Shown here in pieces: positions 31,490 to 43,295 of a stretch of 64,000 nucleotides of DNA. The notes under the pieces are model-generated. The model was not told the DNA's origin. It searched no databases and saw only the letters and a list, made by a program, of their open reading frames with translations. Position 1 is the stretch's first letter, and each line of letters starts with the position of its first letter. The position numbers and the translations under genes are program-made. Origin of the DNA: Rutpela maculata (Eukaryota; Arthropoda; Insecta; Coleoptera; Cerambycidae); assembly GCA_936432065.2 (NCBI GenBank), contig OW386286.2:115965519-116029518 (forward strand), given 5' to 3'.

Positions 31490-32455
31490 ATCCATTCAGG
31501 TTGAGACCGGTGTTGCTGCACGTATAGACCAATTGATGGAGACGTATTGCAATATTAAATAACAATTTTAGAAGTTATTAAATATTTCTATCAATCTGAA
31601 AATGGTATCATTTTTTCCTTTCAAAGTCAATTCGTTGCAGAATGAACTAATTAAAAGTGACTCTTATCATCGAAGAAAATGACATCTAACTAATATTTAG
31701 TTTTAATTGCGGCCCTGGGGCCGTATTTTCGGGCTTGATCGAGGCGATGTCGTGCACGAAAATGTGAGATTATCGCATGAAAATGTACGTTTTGTATTTT
31801 CTAGCATTATGAACTCAGATGCGAACCTTACGCATGCGACTGATTTCGGGCGAGATGCAACAGATGGGGGTTTAGTACACGACAAAGCGATTTCGTGTAC
31901 GAACCCTAGGCAAAGTGATCGTTTTGGTTTGTTTTATTTCGTACGACATAACCTCAATATATCCAGTTTAGGTTTTTGCTGCGTTTTGTTTATTATTTAG
32001 GAACTTTAAAGTAGACTTATTTGAGGTAAATTTACCACTCTTCAATTCCGGGCGAGTCTCAAGAAAATTCACCATTTCTTTTTTCTGACCTGCACTAATA
32101 TATCCCACCTGCTTATCCGCTGATTGCTTCTGCATTATAAATTATAATATTCAGTCTTGTAATTCAATCAACCCAAAATCTAGAATTCAATAATAATGAC
32201 GTACAATATCATAACCTGAAAATATCGCCGCATTCACATATAACAGCTGATTAAAACAAATCTCGGATGGTGTTCGAAAATACCACTTCAGAACTAAATT
32301 TTTTAAACGAGTGCCTAGTATTTTGCATGCGATAAATATCGATCGAGTTCGAAAATATGGCCCCTTGTTAAAGCAATTGAGTTCGTGTAAACAATGTCGA
32401 CAAAAGTATAAGATAAAGTCTGTAAACAACAGGAACAACAAAACAACAGGAGAGC
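31490..32455. other. No gene recognised
   Basis: Mixed AT-rich sequence. A 97-codon ORF at 31707-32000 has no recognisable features. GCGGCCCTGGGGCCG at about 31710 is a short palindrome. Confidence 0.4.
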
Positions 32456-32463
32456 CTATAAAA

Positions 32464-33137
32464 ATAGGCAGATCAGTATTCTAACAGACAGCCAGGCAGC
32501 TTTAGGGGCACTGTCAAACCCCAAAGTGACGTCCAAACTGGTATGGGAATGCCAAGAAGAACTAAGAGCCCTAGCGGACCACAACAAGGTAACCCTTCAG
32601 TGGGTACCGGGACACGTAGGAATCGATGGCAATGAAAAAGCTGACGAGCTAGCGAGAAAGGGATCGTCAGCTCCATATATTGGCCCAGAACCGGCCCTGG
32701 GAGTGCCTAAAACCACAGTACGGGGCCAAATGAGGGACTGGATCAAGAACCAACACAAAGAATACTGGGACAAAATAACCGGACAACAACATGGTAAAAC
32801 CTTTATTAAGGAACCATCCAGAAAGAAGACTGAAGAACTGCTGTCACTAAGCAGGAATCAGCTCCGCATAATCACTGGCTTCCTAACAGGGCACTGCGCC
32901 CTGAAACGACACCTTCACAAAATGGGATTATTCAACGGAGACCTAAAATGCAGACAATGCAATAGGGCAACGGAGACATCCTACCACATCCTGTGCGACT
33001 GTGAGGCTTTGGATCACAGAAGACAGGCAATATATGGACAACCAAGACTGAGTCCAGAAGAATATGAAGCCAAACCAGCGATGGGGTTGTACAAACTAGT
33101 GCAAGGGACCAGAGACCAGAGTTTTATTTTCTTTCAG
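32464..33137 (+). pseudogene. LINE RNase H domain fragment (5'-truncated)
   Basis: The frame is open from about 32464 (no Met needed) and reads ISILTDSQAALGAL with a catalytic Asp, then VTLQWVPGHVGIDGNEKADE with the closing His and Asp of RNase H, and a C-terminal zinc-binding-like stretch CRQCNRATETSYHILCDC and EALDHRRQAIYGQP. This is the C-terminal RNase H plus tail found in I-like/R1-like LINEs. The RNase H start is missing. Similarity ends near 33130; the open frame then runs into unrelated sequence to 33311. Confidence 0.8.
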
Positions 33138-33623
33138 CATGTGAGAAAAAAAAAGGTAGAAATGCCTGAAGGCGCTTGTTACGAATTCCGTGAACAACCC
33201 ATCGTACCATCTCAATATTCTCAAAGCTCTAAGAAGTACGTCCCCCACAAAGCGACTCTCCACCATTGTATTTTGCCGAATTCTCTGATTTTTGATCACA
33301 TCAATCGGTGAGAGGACAATATATATAGCGCCCTTCTTAACATTGGGCTGATATTACCAAAGAGCTGTTGAAGAGAGCTTTAGCGGGGCTGTGCTCCGAA
33401 TATGGCAACCGCGGCAGGTGGTGTGATGCTTTCAGACGTGCCATACTACAAAGAGAAGACAACTAGAACAATTAGTGGATCTCAAAATGTCTGCCAAGAC
33501 GTCGTGAATAACAAGAAGAAGAAGGTCTATCATGAATTTATTAATCCAGCTGAAATTCTGGCCCCTATTTTTGATACCGCAAACATGCAGCTGGTAATAG
33601 ATGAGGAAAGTAACGAGGATTAA
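33138..33623 (+). CDS. Unrecognised coding-like segment (possible terminal exon or retrocopy)
   Basis: A good acceptor-like TTTTATTTTCTTTCAG ends at 33137. Downstream, one frame carries EMPEGACYEFREQPIVPSQY and KYVPHKATLHHC up to 33311, and another opens at 33402 (MATAAGGVMLSDVPYYKEK) and runs to a TAA at 33623, followed by AATAAA at about 33669. GC content is higher than in the surroundings. I do not recognise the protein. It may be a decayed host exon with frameshifts, or part of a retrocopied transcript. Confidence 0.3.
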
Positions 33624-33679
33624 TTATCTTTTTGATGTTTAGTTAAAAATAATGTTATCAAGAAATGTAATAAATATTT

Positions 33680-35600
33680 GTTTTGAAGTTTTTATTTTTT
33701 TTTTCAACATGTGCCACCAAATAAAAAAAATCTGAAAAAAATTGAGGGTATTAATAACACAAATGCGCGTCTGTCTGAAAAATATCATGATGGCACCTTT
33801 TCGAAAAATGCACTTTTGGGCACTTTGGATTTTTCTTTTTTTTTTTAATTTGAATTTCGCTCCAAATACGACGTAATATTTTTTCTGAGTTCATCTGGAA
33901 GATCTTTATGGTCGATAATTTTTTCAAATTTTTGGTCCATTAGGTGAGTCGCAACAAATTTTTAATTAACAATTGCCCTTTTTGCAAAAATTCAGCTCCC
34001 TCTTGGATTTCTGGAATAATATTGTAACAAATATTTTTTTACAGTCAATGGGATATTTTGATGCCTATTTCATGTAATTTCCTTTATGGGCATTTTTCAT
34101 ATGCTTAACCGGCTACACCCTTCATTAATTTAGGCATGTTTCATTGTTATGCAGTGAGGTAAATAATAATTATTAAAATCACATTTAAATTTTCAACACT
34201 CACCTTGTTCTATTTCGATGAATTGTTTTCATCCGCCATCTTCTTGGTTTCCAAGGCTTTTCAATTTTATATTTTTTGTATATATTCACATAACTAAAAT
34301 ATGCAAACGTACAATAAGCTACAGCAGCGGCAATTTCAGCAACATCCATGTCGTCATTAGAAAATATTATTTTCAACATAATTTTTTTTTAAAAGTTAGG
34401 AATCATGTCATGTAATTCAATACTTCGTCAGTATTAGCTAGAAGAGTAGTTGTTTTGATTGTTTCTCCAATAATGAGTGTTTTAAAGTATTTACCTAACT
34501 AGTATATTAGCGTGCCCAGATTAGGGCAACAATATACAGAAAGTAGGTAATTTCGTAATAAATAAAAAAGTGTGTAAGTTGTGATTTGCTTAATACCTAA
34601 ATAATATTTTCTAATCATGATAAAAGCAAATAAATAAAATTAATTAATCGTAAAAATATCCATGTCATTCATTCACATTACTAAAAACAGCGATATTCGC
34701 CGAGCGGTCTCGGTGAGAGTGTACTGCAGGCATAAGAAACTGGTGGTGGAAATTCTAGTATTTTGAAAATTTTCTAAATTCATCCACAAAATATGACAAA
34801 AATAGGACACTCCGCTTTACTTTCTAGTTTTTTTTATTCACTGCACAAAATAAAGTTATTGTTTTACTTTTTAAGAACAAATTAGACATCAGCTTCAGAT
34901 GTTCACTGATTAATTTCTGAGTACGTGGTGCAGCGGTTAGGTGCAGCGTATATAACAGACTATCCTGTAAACATGTCAAAACTTGCAATAACTGATTCAA
35001 AATAAGCGTTGCTTGTATTTAACGTAGGCCATATTCAATTATTAAATTAGAGTAAAAATTACAGTCTACTTAAAATCAACAACCTTTATTAGGTTACATT
35101 CCGTCAGTACGTTCTCGCAAGGGAGCAGGAACGCCTCATGTACCTTATATACTACTAAAACGTATTTCCCCTTGACAAGTTCTTGTGAATGATATAACCA
35201 CTATTGGACCAATAGCTAGCCGCAAACGTAGCAAAATTTTAGTAAATCCGTCAGTCCAAGCCAAAGTGCTCTCGTAAACTTCTAGGAAGTTGTGGATCCT
35301 TTTGTGCCAAGTCGATTGCTACTACATCATCTCCATTTGATGTTGAGATACACGTCCTCTAAAGAAGCCGTCCGCCCTTGCCATGTTTGGTACGCAGATT
35401 CTTTTACTAATATTAGCTAGGTTTTTGTACATTTACTTTACGCTTTAGATTAAACCAATAAATGATAGTATTTCAACTGTTGCATTTTTTTTTACTGAAT
35501 GATTAACTTTAAATCTCGGGAGCCTCTGTGTGTTAGATCGACACTGAATGAACAGTGAGGATCCTCAAGGGCATCAATCTGATTTCAGAAGCTGAAGAGA
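33680..35600. other. No gene recognised
   Basis: AT-rich stretch without recognisable coding or transposon motifs. A short coding-like run occurs just after it, 35627-35722 (YSEVINPYRVLNIRPVHRKK then LETLEKEQLAIH), bounded by an ATTAG acceptor and a GTAAGTA donor. It is a possible isolated exon, too short to identify. Confidence 0.35.
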
Positions 35601-35924
35601 AAAACTGTAAAAAAATAATTAGGATATTCAGAAGTGATAAATCCATACAGAGTGTTAAATATAAGACCAGTGCATCGTAAAAAGCTGGAGACTTTGGAGA
35701 AAGAGCAGTTAGCAATTCACGGTAAGTACGAATTTATACCTTTCTCGACTCTGGTCCTAGGTGGTCTCTCGGAACCTGAGAGTTGAAATAGGGTCATTTA
35801 GTGATATGGCAGTTTCCTACTTTTTCTTCCTCATTTTAAAGTATAGCAAACCAATAGCCTCAGAAAAAAAATTCAGCTCAATTGAATCAATAGCCACAGA
35901 GATATTCGCATTTGAATAGAAACA

Positions 35925-37795
35925 CGCTCGGCCGGCCAACAGTCCATAGAGTGACGTCATCTGGCGTGCGCCGATACCTATATTAGAGCAGCGATTTCGT
36001 AAGTCTATCGTGTCGTTTTTTTTTGGAGTAGAACCAGGTCAAACATGTTAGGTTCCTTTGAGTATGTCACCGGGCATATGAAATCATATATTTTACGAAA
36101 TTTTTTTGTGGTCTCGAAATTCTTAAATCAATAAAAAGTGAAAAAAATGTATTTTTAAATAAATTTTTTTTTGTTTCTACCGCCATATCTTTAAAACTAT
36201 TAAAGGTACCGAAATTTGTTTTGTGTCAAATTAAAGCACACACTGTAGCGCTTTTACCAATATAAACGGTTTGGACACAATTCGCACTTTCATTTCTCTA
36301 AAAATCAGATAAATTAAAAATATATATTTTATGTATTGAAATCTTCACCAATCGATAAACTTTTTTATTTTTGAAAATATTTACATACATGCAGCGAAGA
36401 AAATAAAGCCTAATAATCACAAAAGTTTTTGAAACAATATATTTTTTCCTAAAATGTACCGTGTGGCAACAGCGATTTTTTTTATCAGCGCTAAATGCGA
36501 CATTGGGACGCAATTAATACACCTCGCATGCAGGGTTGGTCACATTAGTCGCGTAGAAGTGACGGTTGTCGAAAATCATTAAGTATTCATTGTTCGGATA
36601 AAAATTGTGACAATCGAAAATGTGCTTGTTTTAAGGAAGGCCTAAAATGTTGCAACGAGTGCAAATGTCGTTCCTGTAACAACATTATTAAAGATTTCGA
36701 GGCAGATATGAACGAATTAGAATGCTATTAATGTAAGGCCTACATAAACTACATACTACATATTTATCTATGCAAATAGAAAATTTATTTCAACAATAAA
36801 ACTCATTTTATGCGTACGTTTTTACTTTCATTCATTTAAAAATGTCTAATAAACTTACTAATTAGGTGGGTAGTTAGTAACACTGATTGATATTTATAGA
36901 TTAGGTATTTATATCTACCTACCTGTCTTTTTATTATTAAAAGGAGACTATTTTATATTTATTGTACAATTTCTTAATATTAACAACATATGATCAATAC
37001 TATTGTACAATATATGAAATATTGAACAATAATATTGATCCCCTAGAAGATTTTGATCACTACTGGTTTTGTATCTATTGATATAAGTTAAACTACTACA
37101 TACACCCCGACCGGGACCGTCAGATCGTTCCAGTCGGCAGGCTTGCTACAGCCGAGTGCGCAAGAATATGACTTTGGCCTGTTAAAAAAAATCGCTGACT
37201 CAATACTTTGAACGGGACATAAAAAATTTTTATCCTAAAAACTTTTTTCAACTATTGGCTTCAATTTGTACGCAGCATGTATATACAAATTTTCATAAAT
37301 AAATTTTTTTCTCGATTGTCTAAAATTGTGCTACTGAAAATAACAAGTTTGAGTTTCCTATTATTTTTCCAATTTAAAAAAAAATAAATCGGGTTCACGT
37401 GGGACGTTGTTCGAAGCGCTATTGTGTCTACTTTAATCAAAAAAAAAATAGCTTGATAGCACAAATATTTTCAGAGATATAGCGGTGGAGAAGTTAAAAA
37501 ACATATTTCATTAAAAATCTATTTTTTTTGAGTTTTTCCGAAATAAAAAAGTTATCGACCACCAAAAAATGTAAAAAATGATTTCGTGTACACGATTATC
37601 TTACTAAAGAATCCCACTAAGTCTGGTTTGGTTCTACGCCGGTTTCTTTTTCTCGAAAAAAAAAAAGCGACTTTACTTCCAAATTTTACTCTACTAACTT
37701 GCACTCACAGTCGCGTTCACTGGGCGGTTCAGCCATCTGACGTCACAACTCGACTACATGGTTATCCCGAGCGTTTTTAAGCGCGCCGACTTTAA
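35925..37795. mobile_element. DNA transposon with long diverged TIRs, carrying a CXC exon
   Basis: The left arm (35925-36260) and the right arm (about 37400-37795) are inverted relatives. GCTCGG at 35930 and CCGAGCG at 37768 mark the ends; TGACGTCA, TAGAACCA and ATTAAAG...ACA...TAGCGCTT follow in the same order. Identity looks like 60-75 percent with gaps. Between them lies the CXC exon. No transposase domain was recognised, so this may be a non-autonomous or internally deleted derivative. Confidence 0.5.
36549..36731 (+). CDS. CXC (tesmin/TSO1-like) Cys-rich zinc-binding exon
   Basis: After CACATTAG (possible acceptor) the frame reads SRRSDGCRKSLSIHCSDKNC, NRKCACFKEGLKCCNECKC and RSCNN, then an acidic tail ending ELECY and TAA at 36729-36731. 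The C-x-C, C-x5-C-x-C and C-x(2-3)-C-x-C spacing is that of CXC/CRC zinc-binding domains, which bind DNA in TSO1/LIN54-type proteins and also occur in some transposases. The only Met upstream is distant, so it is an exon or a fragment. An AATAAA lies about 60 bases downstream. It sits inside a long-TIR element, so it is probably transposon-encoded. Confidence 0.65.
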   Translation, partial: SRRSDGCRKSLSIHCSDKNCDNRKCACFKEGLKCCNECKCRSCNNIIKDFEADMNELECY

Positions 37796-38279
37796 TAATT
37801 TTTTTATCCATAAAGGCGACGTCAGAAAATTCTAATTTTCGGCATATTTACTATACTCACTAAGCTCTTTCAGAATATGTAATAATAAAAAAATGTTAAA
37901 TGAGCCTAGGACCACACACACAGTCAAAGGTGGGGGGGGGGGGAGGGGGGGTGCGGCTGGCGCTCTTACCAGTACAGCGAGGAAGCAGCATTTGTTTACC
38001 CTTTTGCACGGCAATTAAATATTTTATAACTATCACTGGAATGTATTATTTGTTGTCTGTTTTATTAAAGTGGGTTTTAGGTCACATTTACACGTTTAAA
38101 ACACAGAATAAACAATAAGATACAATACTACTAAAATTCAAATACAACAATGATTTGTTTTATTTGACACTACACTTGACAGCCGTTGAAGCGTGACGTC
38201 ATGTCAGTTGGTTGTCTGGCTTTAATCTCTAGGTGGTGTTGAACTGATGCATGTCATTAAAATATGATTTTATACTTAC

Positions 38280-38489
38280 GTTGATTAATAAATACTTCTC
38301 ATCGCCTGCATTTATCAAAAATATATTAATTTCTTGGGGCGTCAAAACTTTTGACTTTGTGGGCTCATAGCCTACTGAATTTCTCTTCAAAAAAGCTATG
38401 ACTCGAATTTGTTTATTTCTATATTTTCTTTTACAGAGTTTTATCATCGAATATTTTGACCAGAGAGTGGATAGTTTTACTTCTTGCAA
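38280..38489 (-). pseudogene. Tyrosine-recombinase-like protein, second exon
   Basis: On the minus strand, a TTTTCCTATTACAG acceptor and a GTAAGTAT donor bound 210 bp (70 codons, phase 0 at both ends). The peptide reads VKLSTLWSKYSMIKL, RVIAFLKRNSVGYEPTKSKV and LTPQEINIFLINAGDEKYLL. This is the N-terminal core-binding part of a family of insect proteins with a phage-integrase-like (tyrosine recombinase) fold, related to Crypton-type transposases. The catalytic R-H-R-Y exons would lie further along the minus strand and were not found. Confidence 0.65.
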
Positions 38490-38572
38490 CTGTAATAGGA
38501 AAATACGAAAATAGTCACAATAATAATTTACATATGTTATTAATATTGAATGCAAAGAATAGCGGTACTTAC

Positions 38573-38659
38573 CTTTTCATGTAAATAGTTCAACATTGCA
38601 TCTTCGTCTACAATTACAATATTGTTCATTTCTTTTCATCGAATGAATGCTTCATATTC
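38573..38659 (-). pseudogene. Tyrosine-recombinase-like protein, first visible exon, internal stop
   Basis: An ATTAACAG acceptor and a GTAAGT donor bound 87 bp, phase 0. It reads EYEAFIR, then TGA (38636-38638), then KEMNNIVIVDEDAMLNYLHE, which joins the next exon exactly. The stop occupies a position where Trp is usual in this family, so a single TGG to TGA change is likely. This makes the locus a probable pseudogene. Confidence 0.6.
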
Positions 38660-38978
38660 CTGTTAATAAATTTGACAAGATTTAACTGGAAGTAAATCTA
38701 ACACAATTTCCTACACTTTTTCAGATATAATTTATACCGTATAAAAAGAACGCGCCAAATTTTTTTATTTACATTAAACAATCTGGTTACTATGGTCGCA
38801 TGATAATTAAAATTCGAAGCTCACTATTATTGAGAAATATTTGCTCTGATTAAAAATTTAAATATGTTTTAGGGACCTTTAACAAAAAAATGTTGTTTGT
38901 AACACGTACCTAAAATCATTTTTTTGGGACTCATCGGGTATTCCGGAAACAGCTATGATTCGTCCCAAAAAACATAAT

Positions 38979-39677
38979 TACTTCCACATCCAGTGGAAGT
39001 ATAGTAACGACAAAAAAATTTAAAAAAATTTTTATTGTTCAAATAGGCTTAGAATGTCATGAAACGTCGAGATTTCAGGTTTGAACGAAAAAAAAATTTC
39101 TGTCTGTCGGTCTGTCTGTCGGTCTGTAACTTTTTTTGTGCGCACGTTTGCTCTGGAACCGTTTGAGATATTGACTTGAAATTTGGTGCACATATGTACT
39201 TTAACGAGATCTAGAACTAGATTATATTTTCATCTTGTTCCGTCGAAGGGTTGGGGGGTAAATTGGGGGAAATTTGGGGAAAATAGGTAAATCAAGCAGG
39301 TAAGAGTCTATAAAATTAGTATTTAGTATATACGAGAGAAGCTAAGGTCCCAAAGAAAATTTTGGCATTGGCCACCCCCATTAGCACCCCCACCCCATTA
39401 TTAAAGGGATGAAAAAAAAATGTGATTTAGTGTGTGTACAAGAACCAGAAACCTCAAAATATTTTTTTACTTTATCCACCCCCCACTCCCACCCCCTGTC
39501 ACCACCCCCACCCCACTACCGATGTGGGGTATCGTTTTATGGGTTTTTGGGGCAGAGGATTTCAAATATTATATTATTAAAGTTCCATAAACAATTATTT
39601 CCAGATACAAAATTTTTTCGTTGTGTGACTTGGATAGAAAATCCGGATGTGGAAATAGTGATTCCTTGGGCAGCGGT
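38979..39677 (-). mobile_element. Family A repeat, copy 4
   Basis: Hairpin end TACTTCCACATCCAGTGGAA at 38979, CTGT microsatellite at 39100-39126, C-rich middle, and the CAGCGGT end at 39677. Confidence 0.9.
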
Positions 39678-39699
39678 TTTTTTAAGTACTTGTTACAAG

Positions 39700-42050
39700 A
39701 ATAACTATATGTTGTTAAAATCACAAACTGCAAATAAATTCAGATTTTCAGAATTTCGACCATCTAAAACATTTTGAACCACTTTGACGATGGACTCCTA
39801 TCATTTGAAGAGTTGAAAATATGCATATTCAAACTCAAAAATTTATAACTTAAGAACTGTTGACTTTACAACAAAATATCACAGGATATTTTCTGTTGTA
39901 CACTGACCAAAAGATATGACAAAAAATTAATACTTTTTAATCGTTTAATCAATTTTAATTTAAACAATACCTGAACACAATCTAATAATAAAATTAAATA
40001 GGACAGTTTTCCATATTCATGAGCAGATGCGCCGTTCAATTAAAAATGAATAATCGTATAATGTTTAAGAACTAGTTTTACATCACGACTATTAAAATAA
40101 CATCAGTTAATACTTACATTTTATCTATTATGGTTTCAGTTCAGGCACCTTCTTGATGTATGATGCAGTATTTAGTGTCAACTGTTCTTTCCTTTGCCAT
40201 TTTTATTTTAAAAATCAAGTGCGGTAAGTGATTACATTTTTATTAACCTTAAGGTATATAACTTAATATATTAGTTATGTAATGTTGAACAAAAAATTTA
40301 ACTAACGTTTCCGATCACGGTTTATTCTTGTGCTTTTTAAAAGATTCTAAAGGAAGAAATTTCACAATTTTAAACTTGTTGATTTGGAACCCTTAAATAA
40401 GTTATGTTACAACTAACTTTCATTTAAAAATATAATATGTACATATACAGCATATTATCGCCAAAGTAGATTACTTACCTTAATTACTTCACTAGTAGTG
40501 GAGTACACTTAGATTTTGGCTTGGAAATCGGTGAGACCTGAAATTTTATTGCAGAAAACTGTTCTTTATGGTGTTATAAACATGTCAACAAGAAAAAATT
40601 GACCAAAGTCGACTGTCGGTTGAACTTTTTGGGAGTGGGGGGGAGAATTTATTCAAAAGTTGACCTAGATATGATTTTTTAAAGGTGTAGTGTTCTTTCA
40701 TCCTTTTCTAAAAGTCAAACTTCAATGCACATTTTTCGTGATTAACTCAAAACTAAGAATCTAAAAACAATTCTTACAGTTCGGTTCTTTACGATAAAAA
40801 CTACCCAAATTATAACTATTCTTTGCTCAAAAAATATATTTTAATGAAAATAAAAGTTATTAAATTTTTTTTAAATGTCGTTATGACAAAGGAAATCATT
40901 AAATTTTTTTGTAGCTTTCGAAATAATAAATCAAATGGTATATATTATTATTTTCCTAAAAATAATTTATATTCTAAGAAAATCAAGTTCAAATCAAAAC
41001 GTGTTGTTTTTATTCGAATTTGTTATAAATAATCATCTTTAAACAGACAAAACATTACAAATTTCTGTTTTTAAATAAAGTTTTATCTTTTAAATAGATC
41101 AACAAATAAACGGGCATGTATGTTAATTACGGCGCCTTCTATAGCCACTTAAATCTGGTCAAAATTATAAAAAAAAATCAGAATGATATAGTTATTGTCA
41201 AAAAAATTTTATAAGCGTATAAATAAAGTTAAGTAGTTTCTTTGCGAATATTATTGCAACTAAACGATCATTGAGGGATTTTGTTTTTTTTTTACCGTTA
41301 AGTTATTTTGCTAAACCTACATGTTTGAAAATAACTTTCTTTGGAAAAATTTAAGTGACTGCATAATTTTAAATATTCGGCAAGTAACTTGAAAAATATC
41401 CATTTTAGGAATGTTGAAGCGAAGAAAATTATCTTTAATTTGCTTCTCGGTACATCTCGATAAGATATTTTCGGACGAAATTACAGCTATTTTAATATGG
41501 ACAAAAAAGGACACTTTTCCCAAAAGTTTCCTATTTGTAACAATTAATATTGTACAAGGTGTTATGCAGGTTGATACAAACCTTTGGAGCTCATAGAGTA
41601 CATAAGTTAGAATCTATTTCGCCAGACTTAACTTCGCCAATTGTTTTTTGAGAAAATTCCCTCAGATTCATAGTTACATTTTAATTACATAATAATGAGA
41701 AGTGTCTTTATTTTTTTCAGTCTATTCTCTTGCTCTCATGTGTATCTTTTCTGTTCAATGCCTTAACGATTATCTAAAGATGAAGTAAAGATTAATAATG
41801 CCATTTCAGTTTCGCAAAAAATGTTAATGTCGTGGCAAGTTACGGTTTTTCAGGAAAGTTTATGAAAGAAAAATAGCCTTCCAAAGTGTTCGTTCAAATA
41901 CTTTAAAAACTTCTGTAATTTGTGCTGTTTCGAACGGTAAAACTTATCTCAATAACAAACGGTATGTAAGACAAAGAAAACGTAGTGACTAATTTAAGAA
42001 GTCAGTGTTAAACTCACCTAATATATGACTGAAACATAAATAAAACAAAG
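39700..42050. other. No transposon recognised (probable intron)
   Basis: AT-rich sequence. The only coding-like item is the signal-peptide exon candidate at 40160. Small ORFs at 40823-41032 and 41317-41596 look random. Confidence 0.4.
40160..40223 (+). CDS. Candidate signal-peptide exon (possible first coding exon of Cys-rich gene 2)
   Basis: From ATG at 40160 the frame reads MMQYLVSTVLSFAIFILKIK then Cys, with one base of the next codon before a strong GTAAGT donor at 40224 (phase 1). This is a textbook signal peptide: short n-region, ~14-residue hydrophobic core and a polar end. The phase matches the phase-1 acceptor of Cys-rich gene 2 at 57627; joined, the next residues would be D-E-Y-L-T-G. 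The link spans 17.4 kb and is inferred from phase and function only. Confidence 0.4.
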
Positions 42051-42196
42051 TGTACATTATTATACTCTTCGCAAATACGAAAACGAAGAGTATATTGTAT
42101 TTGATCGGCACATTTTTAAAACCGTAAATATCGCTCGTAGACAAAAAATTTTCATATCATTGTGTTAGTGAACGAATTCTGAACAACTTTCAAAAT

Positions 42197-42302
42197 GTCC
42201 GTCTGCCCGTCCGTCTGTCCGTCCGTCTGTCCGTCTGTCCGTCTGTCCGTCTGTCCGTCTGTCCGTCTGTCCATCCGTCTGTTCGTCCGTCTGTCCATCC
42301 GT
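42197..42302 (+). repeat. (CCGTCTGT)n tandem tract
   Basis: A dozen or so 4/8-bp units in the family B core. ORFs in several frames (repeated CPSV or TDGR) are products of the repeat. Confidence 0.95.
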
Positions 42303-42668
42303 CACGTTTCTTGTAGGCATGATAACTCAACAAAGAAAAATTTGATTGTACTGAAATTACATTCGATTGTACCGACAGTAAGTTAGTGTTCGCTAGAGGA
42401 AGAACCTTATTGTTTTTGAACAAAATCGATCCGTAAATAAAAATATTATTTAAATTTGAAACAAATTTTTTTTGATCTTTATGTTTTTGTAATTGAATAG
42501 AAATCTGGTGGAATGATATTTCATTTTAATATCTAAATATTCATATATTTTTCAAATATACATTCCATAATGTAATATACAACCGTGAAAATATGATTTT
42601 AACTCGTGTCTTATAATGTAAAAATTTATATTTTTTTACGTGTAAGGTGGTGGTGTAGTTCTTACGCT

Positions 42669-43295
42669 TGTAACGGTTTCTTGTCGGGTAGCTGGTTCGG
42701 AGATTAATCAGGGTCCAGATTAGTTAATAAGACAGCCCAATAAACAATTTATTTACTTTTTCAAACAGGTAATGTGTGGCAGTGTTACATAACATACAGG
42801 TACAGGTTATATGTCCGTATCTTTTACGGTTCTTAAGACAACATTTTCTATTATCTGAGAGAGAGAGAGAGAGAGAGAGAGTGTAACGGTTGCGATGCGA
42901 CGTCTCTGGCTTTGGCGGCGAAACGGCGCCGGAGAATGACTAACGACTCGAGGGGGTCCCAGTTCAACACGCTGTAGGATTCCCAGGGTCAGATTGCATT
43001 CGTTCCGTCGTGTTTGCGTCGGGAGATGCACAAAACTGCAATATGTCCAGCTCAGCACGCTGTAGACAGATTGGCAGGATTATCCATTCTGAATTATGTT
43101 GATTTGCGGCCTGGCTTTTATATCCGAGAATCCTCGCTTACTGGTGACGTAGAACTGCGTATAGTTTAGTATCGTGTGCAAATCCATGCCTCTAGACGGG
43201 AGATGGGTAGGTTTGCGTGCCGTGTGCACATTGGTGTCGTGTGTAAATCCGGAATCTTAGTAATGGAGCAGGAATTTAAAGAATGCTTCATTACA
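42669..43295 (+). mobile_element. Solo LTR, 627 bp, 4-bp target duplication CGCT
   Basis: It begins TGTAACGG and ends TTCATTACA (TGTAA/TTACA inverted ends) and is flanked on both sides by CGCT (42665-42668 and 43296-43299). It contains a (GA)n tract at 42858-42881. TG...CA ends and a 4-5-bp duplication are LTR hallmarks. No internal region remains, as expected after recombination between two LTRs. Superfamily not determined. Confidence 0.75.

Noticed and set aside
31707..32000. 97-codon ORF as a gene
   Set aside because: No domain, no splice or start context, and no resemblance to neighbouring elements.
37900..38118. 72-codon ORF with Gly run
   Set aside because: Driven by the G-rich run; no signal or domain evidence.
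42190..42423. ORFs rich in repeated CPSV or TDGR
   Set aside because: Direct translation of the CCGTCTGT tandem tract in family B.
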